From Apostichopus japonicus (taxonomy: Eukaryota; Echinodermata; Holothuroidea; Aspidochirotida; Stichopodidae), in the NCBI RefSeq assembly GCF_037975245.1, contig NC_092580.1, forward strand, positions 9,275,001 to 9,339,000: a stretch of DNA of 64,000 bases, given 5' to 3'. Below, piece by piece: positions 53,329-64,000 of this stretch. The first letter of the stretch is position 1, and every line of letters begins with the position of its first letter. The position numbers and the translations under genes were made by a program. Under the pieces are notes generated by a model, which saw only the letters and a list, made by a program, of their open reading frames with translations, made no database searches and was not told the origin of the DNA.

Positions 53329-56300
53329 GATACCGATAAATCGAATGTGCGATTCCGATTGCTCGAATTTACGATACCGATCAATCGAATGAGCGGTACC
53401 GATAAATCGAAAGTGCGGTACCGATAAATCGAAAGTGCGATACCAATAAATCGAATATGCTATACCGATAAATCGAGTATGCGGTACCGATAAATCGATT
53501 GCGCGGTACCGATTAATCGAATGTGCGGTACCGATAAATCGAATGTGCGATACCGTGAATCGATTGTGCGGTACCGATAAATCGATTGTGCGGTACCGAT
53601 AAATCGAACGTGCGATACCGATAAATCAAATCTGCGGTACGGATTAATCGAACGTGTGATACCGATTAATCGAATGTGCGGTACCGATAAATCGAATGTG
53701 CGATACCGATAAATCGATTGTGCGGTACCGATAAATCGATTGTGCGGTACCGATAAATCGAATGTGCGGTACCTATAAATCGAATGTGCGATACCGATAA
53801 ATCGATTGTGCGGTACCGATAAATCGATTGTGCGGTACCGATAAATCGAACGTGCGATACCGATTAATCGAATGTGCGGTACCGATAAATCGATTGTGTG
53901 GTACCGATAAGTCAAATGTGCGAGACCGATTAATCGATATTGCGGTACCGATAAATCGAATGTGCGATACCGATAAATCGAATGTGCGGTACAGATATAT
54001 CGATATTGCGGTACCGATAAATCGAATGTGCGATACCGATAAATCGAATGTGCGGTACAGATATATCGATTGTGCGGTACCGATAAATCGAAAGTGCGAT
54101 ACCGATTAATCGAATGTGCGATATCGATATATCAAATTTGCGGTACCGATAAATCGAATGTGCGGTACCGATAAATCGAATGTGCGGTACCGATAAATCG
54201 AATATGCGATACCAATAAATGGAATGTGCGATACCGATAAATCGAATGTGCGGTACCGATAAATCGAATGTGCGAGACCGATTAATCGATATTGCGGTAC
54301 CGATAAATCGAATGTGTAATATTGATAAATCGATTGTGCGGTACCGATAAATCGAAAGTGCGGTACCGATAAATCGAATGTGCGGTACCGATAAATCGAA
54401 TGTGCGGTACCGATAAATCGAATGTGCGATACCAATAAATGGAATGTGCGATAACGATAAATCGAATGTGCGGTATTGATAAATCGATATTGTGGTACCG
54501 ATAAATCGAATATGCGATATTGATCAATCGATTGTGCGGTACCGATAAATCGATTGCTCGGTACCGATCAATCGAATGCGCGGTACCGATAAATCGAATG
54601 TGCGATAACAATAAATGGAATGTGCGATACCGATAAATGGAATGAGCGATACCGATAAATCGAATGTGCGGTATTGATAAATCGATTGTGCGGTACCGAT
54701 AAATCGATTGTGCGGTACCGATAAATCGAACGTGACATACCGATAAATCAAATCTGCGGTACCGATTAATCGAACGTGTGATACCGATTAATCGAACGTG
54801 CGGTACCGATAAATCGAATGTGCGGTACCGATAAATCGAATGTGCGATACCGATAAATCGATTGTGCGGTACCGATAAATCGATTGTGCGGTACCGATAA
54901 ATCGAATGTGCGGTACCTATAAATCGAATGTGCGATACCGATAAATCGATTGTGCGGTACCGATAAATCGATTGTGCGGTACCGATAAATCGAACGTGCG
55001 ATACCGATAAATCGAATGTGCGATACCGTGAATCGATTGTGCGGTACCGATAAATCGATTGTGCGGTACCGATAAATCGAACGTGCGATACCGATAAATC
55101 AAATCTGCGGTACCGATTAATCGAACGTGTGATACCGATTAATCGAATGTGCGGTACCGATAAATCGAATGTGCGGTACCGATAAATCGAATGTGCGATA
55201 CCGATAAATCGATTGTGCGGTACCGATAAATCGAATGTGCGGTACCTATAAATCGAATGTGCGATACCGATAAATCGATTGTGCGGTACCGATAAATCGA
55301 ACGTGCGGTACCGATAAATCGAACGTGCGATACCGATTAATCGAATGTGCGGTACCGATAAATCGATTGTGTGGTACCGATAAGTCAAATGTGCGAGACC
55401 GATTAATCGATATTGCGGTACCGATAAATCGAATGTGCGATACCGATAAATCGAATGTGCTGGACAGATATATCGATTGTGCGGTACCGATAAATCGAAA
55501 GTGCGATACCGATTAATCGAATGTGCGATATCGATATATCAAATTTGCGGTACCGATAAATCGAATGTGCGGTACCGATAAATCGAATGTGCGGTACCGA
55601 TAAATCGAATATGCGATACCAATAAATGGAATGTGCGATACCGATAAATCGAATGTGCGGTACCGATAAATCGAATGTGCGAGACCGATTAATCGATATT
55701 GCGGTACCGATAAATCGAATGTGTAATATTGATAAATCGATTGTGCGGTACCGATAAATCGAAAGTGCGGTACCGATAAATCGAATGTGCGGTACCGATA
55801 AATCGAATGTGCGGTATTGATAAATCGATATTGTGGTACCGATAAATCGAATATGCGATATTGATCAATCGATTGTGCGGTACCGATAAATCGATTGCTC
55901 GGTACCGATCAATCGAATGCGCGGTACCGATAAATCGAATGTGCGATAACAATAAATGGAATGTGCGATACCGATAAATGGAATGAGCGATACCGATCAA
56001 TCGAATGTGCGGTATTGATAAATCGATTGTGCCGTACCGATAAATCGGAAGTGCGGTTCGATAAATAGAACGTGCGGTACCGATAAATCGAACGTGCGGT
56101 ACCGATAAATCGAATGTGCGATACCAATAAATCGAATATGCGATACCGATAAATCGAATATGCATAACCGATATCTCGATTGTGCGGTACCGATAAGTCA
56201 AATGTGCGATTCCGATAAATCGAATATGCGGTACCGATAAATCGAATGTGCGGTACCGATAAATCGAATGTGCGGTACCGATAAATCGAATGTGCGATAC

Positions 56301-56455
56301 CGATAAATCGATTGTGCGGTACCGATAAATCGATTGTGCGGTACCGATAAGTCAAATTTGCGAGACCGATTAATCGATATTGCGGTACCGATAAATCGAT
56401 TGTGCGGTACCGATCAATCGAATATGCGGTACCGATAAATCGAACGTGCGATACC
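53255..56455. repeat. Duplication D, left copy (about 3.2 kb)
   Basis: Matches 60,099-63,233 at an offset of 6,844 bp, dropping to 6,778 bp because the left copy has three extra units near 54,001-54,066 (a local duplication of GGTACAGATATATCGAT). Shared rare string: GTGCTGGACAGATATATCG at 55,458 and 62,236. Only a handful of single-base differences were noticed over about 3.1 kb. Confidence 0.85.
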
Positions 56456-59438
56456 GATTAATCGAATGTGCGGTACCGATAAATCGATTGTGTGGTACCG
56501 ATAAGTCAAATGTGCGAGACCGATTAATCGATATTGCGGTACCGATAAATCGATTGTGCGGTACCGATCAATCAAAAGTGCGGAACCGATAAATCGAACG
56601 TGCGATAGAGATTAATCGAATCTGCGGTACCGATAAATCGAATGTGCGATACCGATAAATCGAATGTGCGATTCCGATTGCTCGAATTTACGATACCGAT
56701 CAATCGAATGTGCGGTACCGATAAATCGAAAGTGCGGTACCGATAAATCGAAAGTGCGATACCAATAAATCGAATATGCTATACCGATAAATCGAGTATG
56801 CGGTACCGATAAATCGATTGCGCGGTACCGATTAATCGAACGTGCGGTACCGATAAATCGAATGTGCGGTACCGATAAATCGAATGTGCGATACCGATAA
56901 ATCGAACGTTCGATACCGTGAATCGATTGTGCGGTACCGATAAATCGATTGTGCGGTACCGATAAATCGAACGTGCGATACCGATAAATCAAATCTGCGG
57001 TACCGATTAATCGAACGTGTGATACCGATTAATCGAATGTGCGGTACCGATAAATCGAATGTGCGGTACCGATAAATCGAATGTGCGATACCGATAAATC
57101 GATTGTGCGGTACCGATAAATCGATTGTGCGGTACCGATAAATCGAATGTGCGGTACCTATAAATCGAATGTGCGATACCGATAAATCGATTGTGCGGTA
57201 CCGATAAATCGATTGTGCGGTACCGATAAATCGAACGTGCGATACCGATTAATCGAATGTGCGGTACCGATAAATCGATTGTGTGGTACCGATAAGTCAA
57301 ATGTGCGAGACCGATTAATCGAATGTGCGGTACCGATAAATCGATTGTGTGGTACCGATAAGTCAAATGTGCGAGACCGATTAATCGATATTGCGGTACC
57401 GATAAATCGAATGTGCGATACCGATAAATCGAATGTGCGGTACAGATATATCGATTGTGCGGTACCGATAAATCGAAAGTGCGATACCGATTAATCGAAT
57501 GTGCGATATCGATATATCAAATTTGCGGTACCGATAAATCGAATATGCGGTACCGATAAATCGAATGTGCGGTACCGATAAATCGAATATGCGATACCAA
57601 TAAATGGAATGTGCGATACCGATAAATCGAATGTGCGGTACCGATAAATCGAATGTGCGAGACCGATTAATCGATATTGCGGTACCGATAAATCGAATGT
57701 GTAATATTGATAAATCGATTGTGCGGTACCGATAAATCGAAAGTGCGGTACCGATAAATCGAATGTGCGGTACCGATAAATCGAATGTGCGGTACCGATA
57801 AATCGAATGTGCGATACCAATAAATGGAATGTGCGATAACGATAAATCGAATGTGCGGTATTGATAAATCGATATTGTGGTACCGATAAATCGAATATGC
57901 GATATTGATCAATCGATTGTGCGGTACCGATAAATCGATTGCTCGGTACCGATCAATCGAATGCGCGGTACCGATAAATCGAATGTGCGATAACAATAAA
58001 TGGAATGTGCGATACCGATAAATGGAATGAGCGATACCGATAAATCGAATGTGCGGTATTGATAAATCGATTGTGCGGTACCGATAAATCGATTGTGCGG
58101 TACCGATAAATCGAACGTGACATACCGATAAATCAAATCTGCGGTACCGATTAATCGAACGTGTGATACCGATTAATCGAACGTGCGGTACCGATAAATC
58201 GAATGTGCGGTACCGATAAATCGATTGTGCGTATCGATAAATCGAACGTGCGATACCGATAAATCAAATCTGCGGTACCGATTAATCCAACGTGTGAAAC
58301 CGATTAATCGAATGTGCGGTACCGATAAATCGAATGTGCGGTACCGATAAATCGAATGTGCGGTACCGATAAATCGATTGTGCGGTACCGATAAATCGAT
58401 TGTGCGGTACCGATAAATCGAATGTGCGGTACCTATAAATCGAATGTGCGATACCGATAAATCGATTGTGCGGTACCGATAAATCGATTGTGCGGTACCG
58501 ATAAATCGAACGTGCGATACCGATAAATCGAATGTGCGATACCGATAAATCGAATGTGCGATACCGTGAATCGATTGTGCGGTACCGATAAATCGATTGT
58601 GCGGTACCGATAAATCGAACGTGCGATACCGATAAATCAAATCTGCGGTACCGATTAATCGAACGTGTGATACCGATTAATCGAATGTGCGGTACCGATA
58701 AATCGAATGTGCGGTACCGATAAATCGAATGTGCGATACCGATAAATCGATTGTGCGGTACCGATCAATCGAATGTGCGGTACCTATAAATCGAATGTGC
58801 GATACCGATAAATCGATTGTGCGGTACCGATAAATCGAACGTGCGGTACCGATAAATCGAACGTGCGATACCGATTAATCGAATGTGCGGTACCGATAAA
58901 TCGATTGTGTGGTACCGATAAGTCAAATGTGCGAGACCGATTAATCGATATTGCGGTACCGATAAATCGAATGTGCGATACCGATAAATCGAATGTGCGG
59001 TACAGATATATCGATTGTGCGGTACCGATAAATCGAAAGTGCGATACCGATTAATCGAATGTGCGATATCGATATATCAAATTTGCGGTACCGATAAATC
59101 GAATGTGCGGTACCGATAAATCGACTGTGCGGTACCGATAAATCGAATATGCGATACCAATAAATGGAATGTGCGATACCGATAAATCGAATGTGCGGTA
59201 CCGATTAATCGATTGTGCGGTACCGATAAATCGAACGTGCGATACCGATTAATCGAATGTGCGGTACCGATAAATCGATTGTGTGGTACCGATAAGTCAA
59301 ATGTGCGAGACCGATTAATCGATATTGCGGTACCGATAAATCGATTGTGCGGTACCGATCAATCAAAAGTGCGGAACCGATAAATCGAACGTGCGATAGA
59401 GATTAATCGAATCTGCGGTACCGATAAATCGAATGTGT
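55841..59438. repeat. Duplication C, right copy
   Basis: Right partner of 49,730-53,328. Its first 615 bp (55,841-56,455) also lie inside duplication D, so that piece exists three times: 49,730-50,345, 55,841-56,455 and 62,619-63,233. The copies part near 59,438, where GTGTGATACCGATTAATCG replaces the expected GTGCGATACCGATAAATCG. Confidence 0.83.
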
Positions 59439-60098
59439 GATACCGATTAATCGAATGTGCGGTACCGATAAATCGAATGTGCGGTACCGATAAATCGAAT
59501 GTGCGGTACCGATAAATCGAAAGTGCGGTACCGATAAATCGAAAGTGCGATACCAATAAATCGAATGTGCGATACCGATAAATCGATTGTGCGGTACCGA
59601 TAAATCGAACGTGCGGTACCGATAAATCGAACGTGCGATACCGATTAATCGAATGTGCGGTACCGATAAATCGATTGTGTGGTACCGATAAGTCAAATGT
59701 GCGAGACCGATTAATCGATATTGCGGTACCGATAAATCGAATGTGCGATACCGATAAATCGAATGTGCGGTACAGATATATCGATTGTGCGGTACCGATA
59801 AATCGAAAGTGCGATACCGATTAATCGAATGTGCGATATCGATATATCAAATTTGCGGTACCGATAAATCGAATGTGCGGTACCGATAAATCGACTGTGC
59901 GGTACCGATAAATCGAATATGCGATACCAATAAATGGAATGTGCGATACCGATAAATCGAATGTGCGGTACCGATTAATCGATTGTGCGGTACCGATAAA
60001 TCGAACGTGCGATACCGATTAATCGAATGTGCGGTACCGATAAATCGATTGTGTGGTACCGATAAGTCAAATGTGCGAGACCGATTAATCGATATTGC
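58801..60098. repeat. 770-bp (35-unit) local duplication
   Basis: 58,801-59,328 is repeated at 59,571-60,098 with an offset of exactly 770 bp. The right copy ends at an off-register junction, ATATTGCAAAAGTGCGG (60,092-60,108), where 36 bp expected from 59,329-59,364 are missing. Beyond it, duplication D begins. Confidence 0.82.
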
Positions 60099-63000
60099 AA
60101 AAGTGCGGAACCGATAAATCGAACGTGCGATAGAGATTAATCGAATCTGCGGTACCGATAAATCGAATGTGCGATACCGATAAATCGAATGTGCGATTCC
60201 GATTGCTCGAATTTACGATACCGATCAATCGAATGTGCGGTACCGATAAATCGAAAGTGCGGTACCGATAAATCGAAAGTGCGATACCAATAAATCGAAT
60301 ATGCTATACCGATAAATCGAGTATGCGGTACCGATAAATCGATTGCGCGGTACCGATTAATCGAATGTGCGGTACCGATAAATCGAATGTGCGATACCGT
60401 GAATCGATTGTGCGGTACCGATAAATCGATTGTGCGGTACCGATAAATCGAACGTGCGATACCGATAAATCAAATCTGCGGTACGGATTAATCGAACGTG
60501 TGATACCGATTAATCGAATGTGCGGTACCGATAAATCGAATGTGCGATACCGATAAATCGATTGTGCGGTACCGATAAATCGATTGTGCGGTACCGATAA
60601 ATCGAATGTGCGGTACCTATAAATCGAATGTGCGATACCGATAAATCGATTGTGAGGTACCGATAAATCGATTGTGCGGTACCGATAAATCGAACGTGCG
60701 ATACCGATTAATCGAATGTGCGGTACCGATAAATCGATTGTGTGGTACCGATAAGTCAAATGTGCGAGACCGATTAATCGATATTGCGGTACCGATAAAT
60801 CGAATGTGCGATACCGATAAATCGAATGTGCGGTACAGATATATCGATTGTGCGGTACCGATAAATCGAAAGTGCGATACCGATTAATCGAATGTGCGAT
60901 ATCGATATATCAAATTTGCGGTACCGATAAATCGAATGTGCGGTACCGATAAATCGAATGTGCGGTACCGATAAATCGAATATGCGATACCAATAAATGG
61001 AATGTGCGATACCGATAAATCGAATGTGCGGTACCGATAAATCGAATGTGCGAGACCGATTAATCGATATTGCGGTACCGATAAATCGAATGTGTAATAT
61101 TGATAAATCGATTGTGCGGTACCGATAAATCGAAAGTGCGGTACCGATAAATCGAATGTGCGGTACCGATAAATCGAATGTGCGGTACCGATAAATCGAA
61201 TGTGCGATACCAATAAATGGAATGTGCGATAACGATAAATCGAATGTGCGGTATTGATAAATCGATATTGTGGTACCGATAAATCGAATATGCGATATTG
61301 ATCAATCGATTGTGCGGTACCGATAAATCGATTGCTCGGTACCGATCAATCGAATGCGCGGTACCGATAAATCGAATGTGCGATAACAATAAATGGAATG
61401 TGCGATACCGATAAATGGAATGAGCGATACCGATAAATCGAATGTGCGGTATTGATAAATCGATTGTGCGGTACCGATAAATCGATTGTGCGGTACCGAT
61501 AAATCGAACGTGACATACCGATAAATCAAATCTGCGGTACCGATTAATCGAACGTGTGATACCGATTAATCGAACGTGCGGTACCGATAAATCGAATGTG
61601 CGGTACCGATAAATCGAACGTGCGATACCGATAAATCGATTGTGCGGTACCGATAAATCGATTGTGCGGTACCGAAAAATCGAATGTGCGGTACCTATAA
61701 ATCGAATGTGCGATACCGATAAATCGATTGTGCGGTACCGATAAATCGATTGTGCGGTACCGATAAATCGAACGTGCGATACCGATAAATCGAATGTGCG
61801 ATACCGTGAATCGATTGTGCGGTACCGATAAATCGATTGTGCGGTACCGATAAATCGAACGTGCGATACCGATAAATCAAATCTGCGGTACCGATTAATC
61901 GAACGTGTGATACCGATTAATCGAATGTGCGGTACCGATAAATCGAATGTGCGGTACCGATAAATCGAATGTGCGATACCGATAAATCGATTGTGCGGTA
62001 CCGATAAATCGAATGTGCGGTACCTATAAATCGAATGTGCGATACCGATAAATCGATTGTGCGGTACCGATAAATCGAACGTGCGGTACCGATAAATCGA
62101 ACGTGCGATACCGATTAATCGAATGTGCGGTACCGATAAATCGATTGTGTGGTACCGATAAGTCAAATGTGCGAGACCGATTAATCGATATTGCGGTACC
62201 GATAAATCGAATGTGCGATACCGATAAATCGAATGTGCTGGACAGATATATCGATTGTGCGGTACCGATAAATCGAAAGTGCGATACCGATTAATCGAAT
62301 GTGCGATATCGATATATCAAATTTGCGGTACCGATAAATCGAATGTGCGGTACCGATAAATCGAATGTGCGGTACCGATAAATCGAATATGCGATACCAA
62401 TAAATGGAATGTGCGATACCGATAAATCGAATGTGCGGTACCGATAAATCGAATGTGCGAGACCGATTAATCGATATTGCGGTACCGATAAATCGAATGT
62501 GTAATATTGATAAATCGATTGTGCGGTACCGATAAATCGAAAGTGCGGTACCGATAAATCGAATGTGCGGTACCGATAAATCGAATGTGCGGTATTGATA
62601 AATCGATATTGTGGTACCGATAAATCGAATATGCGATATTGATCAATCGATTGTGCGGTACCGATAAATCGATTGCTCGGTACCGATCAATCGAATGCGC
62701 GGTACCGATAAATCGAATGTGCGATAACAATAAATGGAATGTGCGATACCGATAAATGGAATGAGCGATACCGATCAATCGAATGTGCGGTATTGATAAA
62801 TCGATTGTGCCGTACCGATAAATCGGAAGTGCGGTTCGATAAATAGAACGTGCGGTACCGATAAATCGAACGTGCGGTACCGATAAATCGAATGTGCGAT
62901 ACCAATAAATCGAATGTGCGATACCGATAAATCGAATATGCATAACCGATATCTCTATTGTGCGGTACCGATAAGTCAAATGTGCGATTCCGATAAATCG

Positions 63001-63233
63001 AATATGCGGTACCGATAAATCGAATGTGCGGTACCGATAAATCGAATGTGCGGTACCGATAAATCGAATGTGCGATACCGATAAATCGATTGTGCGGTAC
63101 CGATAAATCGATTGTGCGGTACCGATAAGTCAAATTTGCGAGACCGATTAATCGATATTGCGGTACCGATAAATCGATTGTGCGGTACCGATCAATCGAA
63201 TATGCGGTACCGATAAATCGAACGTGCGATACC
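60099..63233. repeat. Duplication D, right copy
   Basis: Right partner of 53,255-56,455. Copy-specific changes include GTGAGGTACC near 60,653, ACCGAAAAATCG near 61,673 and ATCTCTATTG near 62,951. It begins exactly at the 36-bp deletion junction at 60,098. Confidence 0.84.
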
Positions 63234-64000
63234 GATAAATCGAATGTGCGAGACCGATAAATCGAATGTGCGGTACCGATAAATCGATTGTGCGGAACCG
63301 ATCAATCGAATGTGCGTTACCGATATATCGAACGTGCGATAGAGATTAATCGAATCTGCGGTACCGATAAATCGAATATGCGATACCGATAAATCGAATA
63401 TGCGGAACCGATATCTCGATTGTGCGGTACCGATAAGTCAAATGTGCGATTCCGATAAATCGAATATGCGGTACCGATAAATCGAATGTGCGGTACCGAT
63501 AAATCGAATGTGCGGTACCGATAAATCGAATGTGCGATACCGATAAATCGAATGTGCGGTACCGATAAATCGATTGTGCGGAACCGATCAATCGAATGTG
63601 CGTTACCGATATATCGAACGTGCGATAGAGATTAATCGAATCTGCGGTACCGATAAATCGAATGTGCGATACCGATAAATCGAATGTGCGATACCGATTG
63701 CTCGAATTTACGATACCGATCAATCGAATGTGCGGTACCGATCAATCGATTGTGCGGTACCGATAAATCGAAAGTGCGATACCAATAAATCGAATATGCT
63801 ATACCGATAAATCGAGTATGCGGTACCAATAAATCGATTGCGCGGTACCGATCAATCGAATGTGCGATACCGATAAATCGATTGCGCGGTACCGATCAAT
63901 CGAATGTGCGGTACCGATAAATCGAATGTGCGATACCGATAAATCGAATGTGCGATAGCGATAAATCGAACGTGCGGTACCGATAAATCGATTGTGCGGT
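63234..64000. repeat. Array 2, right end of window
   Basis: The 22-bp satellite continues to the last base. Two copies of the CGTTACCGATATATCG and ATAGAGATTAATCG string lie at about 63,313 and 63,601, 288 bp apart, with the older ATTGCTCG and CGAGTATGCGG unit set after the second. No end of the array is seen. Confidence 0.88.

Larger units (their letters stand above)
23349..64000. repeat. 22-bp tandem satellite array (array 2)
   Basis: About 1,850 head-to-tail units with consensus GTGCGGTACCG then ATAAATCGAAT, continuing off the right end. Common variants: GCGATACC for GCGGTACC, GATTAATCG or GATCAATCG for GATAAATCG, CGATTGTG, CGAACGTG or CGAAAGTG for CGAATGTG. Units of 21 bp (ACCGTGAATCG) and 23 bp (GCGGTAACCGAT) occasionally shift register. 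Each consensus unit has three CpGs. The unit is about two helical turns, so its A/T runs recur on the same face of the helix. There are no spacers, so this is not CRISPR. No gene or mobile element interrupts it. Confidence 0.98.

Noticed and set aside
36403-62294. Plus-strand open frames of 62-93 codons such as those at 51,102, 53,828 and 57,213
   Set aside because: They are the same satellite read on the other strand, open only where variant units happen to shift the TAA of GATAAATCG out of frame. They recur only with the duplicated blocks.
23448-63829. Dozens of minus-strand open frames of 60-368 codons in array 2
   Set aside because: They follow from a stop-free 22-mer. They start and stop at random unit variants (for example AAATCAAATCTG gives a stop), overlap in several frames, and have no recognisable protein domain.
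23349-64000. CRISPR array
   Set aside because: Repeats of 22 bp are contiguous with no unique spacers and run for 40 kb. There are no cas genes.
1-64000. Telomeric repeats, rRNA, tRNA or histone clusters
   Set aside because: No TTAGGG-, TTAGG- or TTTAGGG-type runs, no rRNA-like or tRNA-like blocks, and neither monomer resembles 5S rRNA.
1-64000. Phage, plasmid or bacterial island, or a new defence system
   Set aside because: There are no genes at all. Multi-kilobase satellites with nested higher-order repeats are a eukaryotic heterochromatin signature.

Overview
This 64-kb window is tandem-repeat (satellite) DNA throughout. I find no credible protein-coding gene, RNA gene, transposon, CRISPR array or origin. 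It looks like eukaryotic heterochromatin assembled from long reads: two unrelated satellites meet at one sharp junction near position 23,348. The host cannot be named from satellite sequence. Neither array is depleted in CpG, which fits an animal with sparse DNA methylation (for example many invertebrates) better than a heavily methylated vertebrate or plant, but recent amplification would also explain it. This is weak inference.

Region 1 (1-23,347) is a head-to-tail array of a 146-bp monomer, about 159 full copies plus one truncated copy. Unit starts fall at 1+146k at every point I checked from start to end, so there is no net length change across the array. Monomers fall into linked-variant families. 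Type I has CCTAGG near its start and CGACCGGAACC near its end. Type II has GACGTCAAAG, CGACCATG and CGACCTCCACC. Type III is a mosaic with a type II head on a type I body. These are arranged in blocks that were themselves copied, giving a higher-order repeat (HOR), including an adjacent 15-monomer (2,190-bp) duplication and a block repeated 12,410 bp (85 monomers) away. The last five to six monomers (about 22,600-23,347) are visibly diverged, as expected at a satellite edge. Nearly every monomer carries the motif TGACCT-N4-TGACCT (a nuclear-receptor DR4 arrangement) and CACGTG. Types II and III add TGACGTCA.

Region 2 (23,349-64,000, running off the window) is a 22-bp satellite of roughly 1,850 units. 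Each consensus unit contains three CpG dinucleotides, GGTACC and one ATCGA core, with occasional 21-bp and 23-bp units that shift the register. Variants form nested HORs: local blocks of 7-9 units (154, 175 or 197 bp) and large duplications of about 0.8-4 kb. The clearest are a directly adjacent 3.87-kb tandem duplication (38,402-42,272 and 42,273-46,011) and two interleaved duplications with 6.1-kb and 6.8-kb offsets over 49.7-63.2 kb. The most distinctive feature is a 28-bp segment flipped between two ATCGAT palindromes. It occurs three times, and an unflipped counterpart in the same context survives at 25,251-25,278.

The many open frames in both arrays are arithmetic products of the repeats, not genes. 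The consensus 22-mer has no stop codon in any of the three minus-strand phases, and 22 is not a multiple of 3, so it reads as an apparent 22-residue protein repeat.
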